A stretch of 47,416 bases of DNA from assembly GCA_902514875.1 (NCBI GenBank), contig CABXSY010000010.1, positions 1-47,416 on the forward strand. The letters are read 5' to 3'. How positions within the stretch are numbered: the stretch's first letter is position 1; each line of letters opens with the position of its first letter. Of the stretch, positions 7,496-15,963 are shown one piece after another. A program made the translations under genes and the position numbers. The DNA comes from an uncultured Alphaproteobacteria bacterium (GTDB lineage: Bacteria; Pseudomonadota; Alphaproteobacteria; HIMB59; GCA-002718135). The notes beneath the pieces were generated by a model. The model worked only from the letters and a program-made list of their open reading frames with translations, ran no database searches and was not told where the DNA came from.

Positions 7496-8473
7496 GTGAA
7501 AAATATTGCAATAATTGGAGCTGGGATGACTGGCTTATCTCTTGCTTATAATCTTCAAGAGCATAATATTACAATTTTTGATAAATCATGGAGACCGGGA
7601 GGAAGAGTATCAACTAGAAAGCATGATAATTATCTTTTTGATCATGGTGCACATTATCTATCGACAAATCATTCTGTAAATCAATTAAATGAAGTAATAA
7701 GTAGATATAACTTGGGACAAGTAATAGAAATAGATTTTGCAACTGATTATTTAAAAAATAAAAAAACTAGAAAAAAAATTATTATTGATCAAAATGGAAT
7801 TAATTCTATTCCAAAATCTATTTTTGATAATATCAAAGTAAATAGTTATTTAAATTCAAAAATAATTAAAATTTCAAAAAATAGTAATGATCTCTTCTCG
7901 CTATTTTCTGAAAAGGAAGAATTTAAAGATTTTGATTATGTTTTAATTTGTATACCGTATTTACAATCAAAAGAACTTTCAAAAAATTTGATTGATTTTA
8001 CTCAGATTGTTAGCGAACCATCATATGATCCAATACATACTGTAATGTTAAGTTATAAAGATATTAACAACATAAATATTAAAGCAGGATTAAATCTTCA
8101 TAAAGATATTAGTTTCTTTATGAATCAAAATATCAAATTTAATGAATTATCTGATGATTGTTGGGTATTAAATATGAGTTCTGAATATACGAATAACAAT
8201 ATTAACATTGATAAATCTGATCTAGAAAAATACGCTCAATCAATATTTGAAAAAACATTTGGTATAAAAAATGAGATAAGTTTTATTAAATCACACAGAT
8301 GGCTATTTGCGCAAACAAAAGTCAGTTATAATAGTATTTCAAAAAAAAATTGGATTAATTCTAAGGATAACAAATTATTTTTAAGTGGAGACTGGGTTAT
8401 AGGAAAAAGTCTAAGTGATGCATGGGATGCAGGTGAAAAATTATCTCATTATATTAAAATTTTATCAGTTTGA
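7496..8473 (+). CDS. Renalase-like FAD/NAD(P)-dependent oxidoreductase
   Basis: Start is GTG, immediately after the preceding TAA. The protein (325 aa) has an FAD-binding GAGMTGLS (residues 8-15), then the signature PGGRVSTRK (34-42) with FDHGAHY. The C-terminal FAD-contact motif is LSGDWVIGKSLSDAWDAGE. This is the layout of the COG3380/renalase branch of amine-oxidase-like flavoproteins. Human renalase oxidises isomeric dihydro-NAD(P), and bacterial relatives do the same, so metabolite repair of damaged NAD(P)H is a sensible role. It is the last gene of a three-ORF unit, and a stem-loop with a T-run follows its stop. Family is confident, substrate inferred. Confidence 0.82.
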   Translation: MKNIAIIGAGMTGLSLAYNLQEHNITIFDKSWRPGGRVSTRKHDNYLFDHGAHYLSTNHSVNQLNEVISRYNLGQVIEIDFATDYLKNKKTRKKIIIDQNGINSIPKSIFDNIKVNSYLNSKIIKISKNSNDLFSLFSEKEEFKDFDYVLICIPYLQSKELSKNLIDFTQIVSEPSYDPIHTVMLSYKDINNINIKAGLNLHKDISFFMNQNIKFNELSDDCWVLNMSSEYTNNNINIDKSDLEKYAQSIFEKTFGIKNEISFIKSHRWLFAQTKVSYNSISKKNWINSKDNKLFLSGDWVIGKSLSDAWDAGEKLSHYIKILSV

Positions 8474-8475
8474 TA

Positions 8476-9666
8476 TTAAGTATTAAAATATTTTTTAATA
8501 TTTTTAGCTGCCTGTCTTATTCTTTGGGTATTTTCTACTAGACCAATACGTACAAAACCCTCACCTCCTTTTCCAAAAGCTAAACCAGGTGCTACTGCAA
8601 CGTCGGCATTTATCATTAAATTTTTGGAAAATTTCATGGAACCCATCTTTTTAAATTTTTTTGGCAAAGGAGCCCACACAAACATTGATGCCTCAGGAGA
8701 TGGAATTTTATCCCAACCAGCTCTTTCAAAAGACTCTATTAAAACATCTCTTCTTTTTTTATAAATCTCTCTTATTTCTTCTACACATTTTTGAGATCCA
8801 TTTAATGCAGCAGTGGCTGCTACTTGCACAGGAGTAAAAGCACCATAGTCTACATATGATTTAATTTTTGTTAATGCCTCAATTAAAGTTTTGTTTCCAA
8901 CAGCAAAACCTATTCTCCATCCTGCCATTGCATAAGTTTTAGATAAAGTCGTAAATTCAACAGCTATGTTTTTAGCTCCATTAACTTCTAATATTGATGG
9001 AGGCGGATTATTACCAAAGTAAATTTCAGAATAAGCTAAATCGGATAAAATATAAACTTGATATTTTTTTGCAATTTTTACTAATTCTTTATAAAAATCT
9101 AAATCAACTATCTGAGCTGTTGGATTTGACGGAAAAGAAACAATAATAACTTTTATTGAAGAATATTTTTTTAAATTATTAACTATATTTAATAAAAATT
9201 TATTTTTATCGAACTCTCCATTAAAAAATGTTTGCAATGGTGTTAATTTAGCTCCAGCAATAATAAAACCGTATGGATGAACAGGATATGATGGATCAGG
9301 ACATAATATTCTATCTCCTCTTGAAGTTATAGCTTGTGCCAAATTTGCTAAACCTTCCTTTGAACCAATTGTTACTATAATTTCACTTGATGGATTTAAA
9401 TCAACATTAAATCGTTTTTTATAATATTTAGCTTGGGCTTTTCTTAATCCATTAATACCTTTAGAAACTGAATAACGTCCAACACCTGGCTTATCTATAA
9501 CTTCTTTCAATTTCTGTCTTATGTGAAGAGGTGTTGGCATATCAGGATTACCCATACCAAAATCAATAATATCCCTACCCTCAGATCTCAGTTTCATTTT
9601 TAATGAATTTATCTCCCCAAATATATATGGGGGGAGTCTATTAATTCTTTCAAATTTAGATTTCAC
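8476..9666 (-). CDS. AlaC-like pyridoxal-phosphate aminotransferase
   Basis: A 396-residue class I/II aminotransferase starting at a GTG. Fold-type I marks are intact: MGNPDMPTP (38-46), Tyr/Pro-rich CPDPSYP (122-128), SFPSNPTA (177-184), SDLAYSE (208-214), the PLP lysine K243 in LSKTYAMAGWRIG, and a C-terminal FVRIGLV carboxylate-binding Arg. The SKTYxMAGWRIGF block and overall length resemble E. coli AlaC (glutamate-pyruvate aminotransferase). Alphaproteobacterial homologues are often labelled LL-diaminopimelate aminotransferase. Alanine synthesis from pyruvate and glutamate is the likeliest reaction. It stands alone, convergent with the renalase-like gene and divergent from the YugP-like gene. 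Confidence 0.85.
   Translation of the reverse strand: MKSKFERINRLPPYIFGEINSLKMKLRSEGRDIIDFGMGNPDMPTPLHIRQKLKEVIDKPGVGRYSVSKGINGLRKAQAKYYKKRFNVDLNPSSEIIVTIGSKEGLANLAQAITSRGDRILCPDPSYPVHPYGFIIAGAKLTPLQTFFNGEFDKNKFLLNIVNNLKKYSSIKVIIVSFPSNPTAQIVDLDFYKELVKIAKKYQVYILSDLAYSEIYFGNNPPPSILEVNGAKNIAVEFTTLSKTYAMAGWRIGFAVGNKTLIEALTKIKSYVDYGAFTPVQVAATAALNGSQKCVEEIREIYKKRRDVLIESFERAGWDKIPSPEASMFVWAPLPKKFKKMGSMKFSKNLMINADVAVAPGLAFGKGGEGFVRIGLVENTQRIRQAAKNIKKYFNT
8481..8505 (+). terminator. AT-only stem-loop with T-run
   Basis: TATTAAAA and TTTTAATA form a perfect 8-bp stem around TATT, followed by TTTTT. It starts 8 bp after the stop of the renalase-like gene and lies within the last codons of the convergent aminotransferase. 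The all-AT stem makes it weak by usual criteria. Confidence 0.35.
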
Positions 9667-9749
9667 TTTTTAAGCAATAATTAATTATTGATAATAATAC
9701 TAGTTTAAATAAAATTGATTTTTAATAATATTATTCCTATTTTTATATT

Positions 9750-10454
9750 GTGATTAAATTATTTTACTATTTTTTACCATTTATTGCTCTCTTTCTACCA
9801 AGTTTATGGGTAAATTATATTTTAAAAAAATATAATAAAATTTTACCTGATATGCCCTTTACTGGCAGAGAACTTGGAAAAAAAATACTTGAAGAAGAAG
9901 AAGTCACGAATGTATCAATTAATCCTATTCAGCAATTAGATCATTACAATCCTAAAGATAAAAAAATACATATAGCGACTGATAAACTTGACAAAAAAAG
10001 TATAACAAGCATTGCAGTTGTTGCTCACGAAATTGGTCACGCAATTCAAGATAAGGAAAAATATAAACCACTTATCCTTAGACAATCATTAATTGAAAAA
10101 ACAATGATATTTCAGAGAATTGGTTCATTTTTATTAATTATAGGACTACCATCAATATTTGCCTTCACTAAAAGTCCATTTATTACCCTTATTGCTGCGA
10201 TAATAATAATGGGATGTTTATCTACAAATGTGTTAATCCATTTGATTACTCTTCCTGTAGAATTTGATGCAAGTTTTAAGAGAGCTTTACCAATACTCAA
10301 AAGATATGTCCCTAAAGAGAATATGTATCAGTGTAAATCTGTTTTAAGAGCTGCTGCATTGACATATTTAGCTCAATCAATTGTGAGTATATTTAGATTA
10401 AAAATAATACTGTTATCTTTTATTAATATTTTTAAATCAATTATAAGAAGATAA
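9750..10454 (+). CDS. YugP-family membrane zinc metallopeptidase
   Basis: This 234-residue protein starts at GTG with an N-terminal span (residues 2-22). It then has the zinc-protease motif HEIGHAIQ (approximately residues 93-100; two His plus catalytic Glu) preceded by VVA, and two further spans around 125-170 and near the C-terminus. Segments PDMPFTGRELG, DHYNPKDKKI and LPVEFDAS are typical of YugP-like Zn_peptidase_2 proteins. The third zinc ligand would be the Glu of the LPVEFDAS block. It is a likely inner-membrane quality-control peptidase; the natural substrate is unknown for the family. It has a short intergenic hairpin after the stop. Confidence 0.85.
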   Translation: MIKLFYYFLPFIALFLPSLWVNYILKKYNKILPDMPFTGRELGKKILEEEEVTNVSINPIQQLDHYNPKDKKIHIATDKLDKKSITSIAVVAHEIGHAIQDKEKYKPLILRQSLIEKTMIFQRIGSFLLIIGLPSIFAFTKSPFITLIAAIIIMGCLSTNVLIHLITLPVEFDASFKRALPILKRYVPKENMYQCKSVLRAAALTYLAQSIVSIFRLKIILLSFINIFKSIIRR

Positions 10455-10458
10455 TATT

Positions 10459-10482
10459 TTTCTCTTTAAATAAAAAGGGAAA
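10459..10482 (+). terminator. Weak stem-loop after the YugP-like gene
   Basis: TTTCTCTTT can pair with AAAGGGAAA (one G-U pair) around a 6-nt loop, followed by TTTATT. It sits in the 48-bp gap between the metallopeptidase and the 870-aa gene. It could reduce read-through or stabilise the upstream mRNA end. Evidence is structural only. Confidence 0.3.
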
Positions 10483-10502
10483 TTTATTAAGTTAGTTAAT
10501 TA

Positions 10503-13115
10503 ATGAATTTAAGCGAAAAAATATCTTTAATACTTGTAGATAAAGGTTTTTCTTTGTCTCCGAAAAAACATACTGAAGATTTAATAAATTCTGGTATTGA
10601 ATTTCATAAAAGTAATGAAGACATCAAAATTGCAGAACAGCATGGTATTGCAGATCAAATTTTTATACTTGTAAAAGGTGAAGCAGAATTTGTAAAATAT
10701 CATAATAATGTTTTTTATAAGTTAGCAACATTAAAAAATGCTGGATCACCTCTTGGTATTTCAGGGTTAAATGCACCAGGTAGATATATGTCAGATATAT
10801 TTATTAAAGGTAGTTCAGAATATATTTCTATCAAAATAGAAAAATTAAAAGAATTGGAAGAAGCTGATCCTGACTATGCAAGTTTTTTCTATTCTTTTTT
10901 ATTATTTGAATCAATTAATTTAATATGGTCATCTCGTAATTTAGAAAAACCTATTGAACAAAAAGAAATTAATTTAGCAGATGGTGTTAAAACTGGTGGA
11001 GATATTGTAAATACCAAAAGAATAAAGAATTCAGCATTTTTAGCTTTTCTAGATGATAAAGATTTAGATGAACTGATAAATTATGCAAACATTAGATTAT
11101 TTTCTGCCGGTGAATATGTAACTCTAGAAGGTACAAAATCAGACGGAATAAATATTTTGTTAAAAGGTAAGGTTGAAGCCTCTTTTACAAATTCTAAAGA
11201 TGATCAATTAGAAAATAATTCAAGATCAATAGCTAGAACAGGAGTGGCATTATCATTATCATCAGGATTGCATGATATAGAATCACCCTACTCTTTGAAA
11301 TCTACGCGAGATACAACAATTTTAAAATTTTCAAACGAATTTATTGATAATCTAATTAAAACTAATCCAAAATTAGCTATAAAATTTTTTAAAAGACAAT
11401 TATGGCAATTAGGTCGTTATGTTCAAAGCTCAACTGGTTTGACAACATATCCTGCTAAAAATGAAAAAGAGTTTTTTAAATATTTACTAGAAGATAATTC
11501 TTCAAAAATACCAAGTAATTCAAAACTTTACACAATTCCTCATTTGTTAGAAAATCATTTAACTCATTCTTTAGCATTTGATACGATTTATGATTTAATT
11601 GTTACAGGTAATGATGAAGAAAAATCTATAGCTAGTCTCATGATAGATGCACTGAGTGGTTTAGAGAGAAAAAATAGATTTTTTAAACAACTAAATAAAA
11701 TCTACAACAGGGTAGCAACATCATATGAGTCAATAAATAAACAAGCATTACAAAAATTAACAAATTCAGATTTTACAAAAGCTTTTGATCAGGTTCCTTA
11801 TGTTATTAAAGGTATGGAGAATTTACCAGAAGAACCTACAAACATATTTTTTTATAATCACTTGGCAAGCATTGAAGAAAATGGTTTAGCTAATGGACAT
11901 CAATTTAGTATAGATAGTCATTTTATAAGTGCAAAAATTTTATTTCCAAAATACGGTGATGGTGGTCAAAGAATTGCTCGATATTCTAGAAATACAGAAT
12001 TTTGGAGATATAATTATTATGAAAATTTAGATTACATTTTTGTTCATACACCAGAGTCAGACTATTTAAATGAAACTCAAGACCAAAAAAAGAAAAGGAA
12101 AAGTAAATTATTTATCGAAACTCAGAATATTTTTGATCAAAACAGACCTTTAGTTATTGCACCAGAAGGAACATCTGAAACTGAAGATAATTTAACTCCA
12201 AATTCCCCAGGTCCTTTAAAGCCAGGTGCATTTTTATTAGCAGACCAATTAAAACCTGAACCACTACTTGTTCCAATAGCATTAGCTAATTTTGATTATT
12301 CAATCTCTGATACTATTTATTCTGCAGTAATTAAAGAACCAATTAAATTAAAAGATTTTGTAAATGATATGAAAAATAAAAAAGAGTTAGAAAATTTTTT
12401 ATCTAAGTATAGAAAAACTTTTAAAACTTATGTTGAGGAAGCAATTGAATTAGCAAAATCTGCTTCAAAATATAAAATTAATAATAAAGATGTAGTTAGC
12501 AACTTAAATTTAGTCAGCCCTATTGAAGAAGAATTCGAAGCAGATGTGAGAGAATTAGAAATTAAATTACATACAGATCAATATAAAAATAATAAAATAG
12601 TCTTATTTGGAAGTTCGACATTTAGAGATTGGGAAAATGCAAAAACTGATTTGTCATTTGATAGTTTATTAAATTTAGGATTCGGTGGATCCACATTAGT
12701 TTCATGCCGTACATATTTTAACAGAATAGTAGTCCCAAATAACCCTGATAAGATGATTTTTTATGCAGGAGATAATGATATTGGCAGTGGAATGAGTGCT
12801 GAAGATTTAGAAAATGAATTTTTATTATTTGCTTCTGAAGTTAATGAAAAATTACCCCATACATTATGTTTTTTTGTATCCATTAAACCAAGTGTATTTA
12901 GGAATAATTATTTAAATACAATTTTAGATGCAAATGAACGAATTAAAAACAAAATTGAGAATTTTAGTCAATGGCGCTATATTGATCTATGCTCTCCTAT
13001 GCTTGATGCTGGATTTGAAAAATTTTATTCAGAAGATCCATTACACATGGATGTACTTGGTTATAGTCTCTTAAGTAAGTTAATAAGAGATGAAATATCA
13101 AAGTTTACAATTTAA
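10503..13115 (+). CDS. cNMP-binding-like / PlsC-like acyltransferase / SGNH esterase fusion protein
   Basis: An 870-residue protein with no signal peptide. Residues 30-125 and 175-305 each look like a cyclic-nucleotide-binding beta-roll (QIFILVKGEAEFVK; GINILLKGKVEASF with FSAGEYV). Neither shows a clear phosphate-binding cassette, so ligand binding is doubtful. Residues 430-620 resemble PlsC-type acyltransferases: NH at 452-453 (in place of NHxxxxD) and EGT at 555-557, followed by PLKPGAFLLA. Residues 695-865 are an SGNH hydrolase with GSS at 703-705 (nucleophile), GDND at 756-759 (block III Asn) and DPLH at 845-848 (catalytic Asp/His). Phospholipid or lysophospholipid remodelling under allosteric control is the natural guess. 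It is transcribed alone. Confidence 0.75.
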   Translation: MNLSEKISLILVDKGFSLSPKKHTEDLINSGIEFHKSNEDIKIAEQHGIADQIFILVKGEAEFVKYHNNVFYKLATLKNAGSPLGISGLNAPGRYMSDIFIKGSSEYISIKIEKLKELEEADPDYASFFYSFLLFESINLIWSSRNLEKPIEQKEINLADGVKTGGDIVNTKRIKNSAFLAFLDDKDLDELINYANIRLFSAGEYVTLEGTKSDGINILLKGKVEASFTNSKDDQLENNSRSIARTGVALSLSSGLHDIESPYSLKSTRDTTILKFSNEFIDNLIKTNPKLAIKFFKRQLWQLGRYVQSSTGLTTYPAKNEKEFFKYLLEDNSSKIPSNSKLYTIPHLLENHLTHSLAFDTIYDLIVTGNDEEKSIASLMIDALSGLERKNRFFKQLNKIYNRVATSYESINKQALQKLTNSDFTKAFDQVPYVIKGMENLPEEPTNIFFYNHLASIEENGLANGHQFSIDSHFISAKILFPKYGDGGQRIARYSRNTEFWRYNYYENLDYIFVHTPESDYLNETQDQKKKRKSKLFIETQNIFDQNRPLVIAPEGTSETEDNLTPNSPGPLKPGAFLLADQLKPEPLLVPIALANFDYSISDTIYSAVIKEPIKLKDFVNDMKNKKELENFLSKYRKTFKTYVEEAIELAKSASKYKINNKDVVSNLNLVSPIEEEFEADVRELEIKLHTDQYKNNKIVLFGSSTFRDWENAKTDLSFDSLLNLGFGGSTLVSCRTYFNRIVVPNNPDKMIFYAGDNDIGSGMSAEDLENEFLLFASEVNEKLPHTLCFFVSIKPSVFRNNYLNTILDANERIKNKIENFSQWRYIDLCSPMLDAGFEKFYSEDPLHMDVLGYSLLSKLIRDEISKFTI

Positions 13116-13129
13116 GCTTAAATTAAAAA

Positions 13130-14152
13130 TTAAATTTTAATTTCTTTTCTTAGCTTATCAGATTTATATGAATTGAAAACTAATGATAGACTCTTTATGT
13201 TATCTTCACCACTGGTTTCGTGTTCAATGTTATTTATCAGTGAATCAATGAAATGTTTGTGTGTATTGATTACGCTTTCTTGAATTTGATCCCAAGGCTT
13301 TGAAATCCATTTATATTTCTTTGGTTTTCCATCATAAATCTTCTTCTTATTATTTTTGTGTAAAGTAATTTTGTAATTGTAGTCCAAATCAATTGAACCG
13401 TTAGAGAATTCTAAATTAACTAGTGTTTGAGCAAATCTATCTGGTTTTTTTATTGAAGAAATAGATGCATCAACAATAGTAATACTTTTATTTTTATTTC
13501 TTATTAGGGATATAAAATCAGTTTCACCTTTAAATTTATTATTTGTATTTTGATTTACTGTATAAATACTTTTTGCTTCTCCCATAAAAAATCTGCTTAA
13601 ATCAAATAAATGGATGCCTACGTCTAAGGTTAAATACTCTTTTAAATTATATAAATATGTCTGATTGGTATATCCAACAGGATTTGCGTGTCTAAAAGAT
13701 ATCTTGGCATAATGTGGTTTAGTTAACTTCTCTATATTTATAATTTCTTTTAATTTTAATAGAGGGCTTTGCCATCTAAAATTCTCATGAACCATAAGTG
13801 GCGTTTTATTTTTTTTATAAAAAGAAACAATTTTTTTCGCATTTGATAAATTTTCAGCAAATGGCTTTTGTATGGAAGTTGGAATTTTATACTTAGATAA
13901 AATTTTACCAATATTTAAATGTGTCTCCATTGTTGTTACAACATCAACAAAGTCAATTTTATGTTTTTTTAACATTAATTCTATGGATGAATAAGAATGT
14001 AAAATATTAAATTTAGATTTAAATTTATTAGCTTTTTTTATATCTAAATCACAAACACATATTATTTCTATATTTCTTAATTCTTTCCAAGCTAAAATAT
14101 GATTTTCAGCAAAGAAACCACATCCGATTAATGCTCCTTTTAATTTTTTCAT
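13130..14152 (-). CDS. Gfo/Idh/MocA-family dehydrogenase, probable D-apiose dehydrogenase
   Basis: A 340-residue protein with the N-terminal Rossmann fold LIGCGFFAENH (residues 8-18), acidic VCDLD after beta-2, and the family motif QKPFAENL in place of EKP. H182 in the DVGIHLFDLSRF block is the conserved catalytic His region. The opening GCGFFAENHILAWKEL resembles the D-apiose dehydrogenase ApsD, as far as I recall. The upstream partner looks like D-apionate lactonase, so oxidation of D-apiose to apionolactone with NAD is the proposed reaction. It is the last gene of a three-gene operon, and its ATG overlaps the upstream TGA (ATGA). Family is certain; the apiose assignment is inference. Confidence 0.8.
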   Translation of the reverse strand: MKKLKGALIGCGFFAENHILAWKELRNIEIICVCDLDIKKANKFKSKFNILHSYSSIELMLKKHKIDFVDVVTTMETHLNIGKILSKYKIPTSIQKPFAENLSNAKKIVSFYKKNKTPLMVHENFRWQSPLLKLKEIINIEKLTKPHYAKISFRHANPVGYTNQTYLYNLKEYLTLDVGIHLFDLSRFFMGEAKSIYTVNQNTNNKFKGETDFISLIRNKNKSITIVDASISSIKKPDRFAQTLVNLEFSNGSIDLDYNYKITLHKNNKKKIYDGKPKKYKWISKPWDQIQESVINTHKHFIDSLINNIEHETSGEDNIKSLSLVFNSYKSDKLRKEIKI

Positions 14153-15963
14153 TTATCTTCTATAAATTTAATTTCTAATGGTTCGAACGTATATGGATTT
14201 GTATCTTTTTTAAAGTTAAAAAAAGAAAAATCATTATTAAAAATATCAGTATAATTTTTTAAATTTAGCTTATATTGATAACTAAAATTTAATTCAGAAA
14301 TATTTATTTCTTTTTTTTGTTTTGAAGAATTTACAAATAAATAATACTTTTTTTCATTTAGTACAATTTTTAATCCATACACTTCATTAATTGGATTAAA
14401 TTTAAAAATTTCAGAATTTGACAATGAAATAAGAAAATTATTTAAATGATATAATGGTTTTTTGGTATTATCTTTATTTAATATTCCATGATGTCCATAA
14501 ATAGAATTAATAGTAAAAAATTTTGATTCTTTATTTATTGATTGAATAAAAATTGCTAGTGTCCAAGTAAGTGAAAATAATTGATCATGTCTTGGATCGC
14601 TATCAGCCATTTCTAATCTTATTTTCTTTTTGTTACTTACAGGACTTTCGCCATACGGATTGAAATGCATACCAAGAGATATTGGGCCAATATGAACATC
14701 AGTACTATTAGAAAAATTTTTTAAAGTTTTAAGGATATAAGGTATGGTTTCAGGTGTATTTAATACACCAAAATCACTAGAATCATGAACAATTGGAGTG
14801 AAGGAAAAACTAACCAAATCATAAAACATTTTTGGTCTCTTTCTATTTAATTCTGTAAAATTAGTAACCATTCCAGAAACAATTAGGCTATTAGAAAACA
14901 TCTTTTTAGCAATTTTATAGTATTCATTTAATTCTGGAACATTAGGCCATTCTCCAGCAGGTTGAAAACTATTCAAATATATTTTTGGACAAATTAAAAT
15001 TTTATTTAATTTAATAGTATTTTCGCTTATAAAATTATAAATTTTTGTTAATTCCTCATGAGGGTCATTAGTATGATCAACCAAAGCCACAAGAAACACT
15101 TTGTTATCAGATCTTGAAGTTATTCTTTTAGAATCTTCAGTAAAATCAATAATATAGTAATAATAATCAAAGTTGTTTATTAAATTATCATTTGGAAGAA
15201 TTGGAGAATCAATTTTTATACCAATTTTAGGAAATTTATAAGAAGTAGTATGATCAATTTTTACAATATTCTTAGATGGAAATGATCTCTGTTTTTTATT
15301 TAAAAAGTCTATTTTTACAGTTTGTGAAAAATTAGAACCTCGTTTTTCTAAATAAGGAAAAGGATCTAATAAAGAGCCACTATATATTTTGTAAGAAGCG
15401 TCACCCCAGTTTCTTTGATCCTCCATTTCAAATAAAATACCTGCGAAATTTATATTAACTATCAAACTATCGTCTAAAGTATAAGCAAGATTTTTAAATT
15501 TAAAGAATGGTTGATCGGGACTTATAAATTCTGGAAATTTTTTTTCTTCTTTTACGTCATTTTCACTTGTTACAATGATATTTGAACCAACATGATATTG
15601 TAATGGAATTAATAAATTAAAGCCTATTCTATTAGTCCAAAAATCATTTAAGAATTCTCCTTTTGAAGATAGAGTTATAGATTTTTCAGAAAATAATATA
15701 GAATTTGTTGTTTTAAGAATTTCATTTATACCATATTCTAAATCGAATATATATTCTAAAGATGTATCAAGTTTCTCTTCATAATTTAGAATTTTAGGAT
15801 TATAATTATTCCAATTTTTGTCTCTTACCAAGAATGATATCATCTTTAAAATTTGAAAATTTTGAAATGTTATATTTCGAAAAAAAAGATTATCTTTTAA
15901 TAAGGTAAAATTATTATTTGATGATTTTATAAATTTTTCTTCTAATAATTTAGGGTTATACAT
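14149..15963 (-). CDS. Probable D-apionate lactonase (ApnL-like)
   Basis: A 604-residue soluble protein without a signal peptide. Stretches PLQYHVGS, FPEFISPDQPF, the very characteristic FEMEDQRNWGDASYK (around residue 180), TELNRKRP and GMHFNPYGESP match my memory of the D-apionate lactonase ApnL of apiose-using bacteria, which has a TIM-barrel-like middle and a C-terminal beta domain. It would open apionolactone to D-apionate. Evidence is motif recall plus the adjacent Gfo/Idh/MocA gene of ApsD type. It overlaps the upstream TTC38-like gene by 8 bp and the downstream dehydrogenase by 4 bp. The enzymes that take apionate further are not in the window. If the recall is wrong it is a large unknown hydrolase-like protein. 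Confidence 0.6.
   Translation of the reverse strand: MYNPKLLEEKFIKSSNNNFTLLKDNLFFRNITFQNFQILKMISFLVRDKNWNNYNPKILNYEEKLDTSLEYIFDLEYGINEILKTTNSILFSEKSITLSSKGEFLNDFWTNRIGFNLLIPLQYHVGSNIIVTSENDVKEEKKFPEFISPDQPFFKFKNLAYTLDDSLIVNINFAGILFEMEDQRNWGDASYKIYSGSLLDPFPYLEKRGSNFSQTVKIDFLNKKQRSFPSKNIVKIDHTTSYKFPKIGIKIDSPILPNDNLINNFDYYYYIIDFTEDSKRITSRSDNKVFLVALVDHTNDPHEELTKIYNFISENTIKLNKILICPKIYLNSFQPAGEWPNVPELNEYYKIAKKMFSNSLIVSGMVTNFTELNRKRPKMFYDLVSFSFTPIVHDSSDFGVLNTPETIPYILKTLKNFSNSTDVHIGPISLGMHFNPYGESPVSNKKKIRLEMADSDPRHDQLFSLTWTLAIFIQSINKESKFFTINSIYGHHGILNKDNTKKPLYHLNNFLISLSNSEIFKFNPINEVYGLKIVLNEKKYYLFVNSSKQKKEINISELNFSYQYKLNLKNYTDIFNNDFSFFNFKKDTNPYTFEPLEIKFIEDK

Noticed and set aside
8476-9666. LL-diaminopimelate aminotransferase (DapL)
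   Set aside because: SKTYAMAGWRIGF and other motifs agree more with AlaC-type alanine aminotransferases; DapL remains a database-style label, not supported by neighbours.
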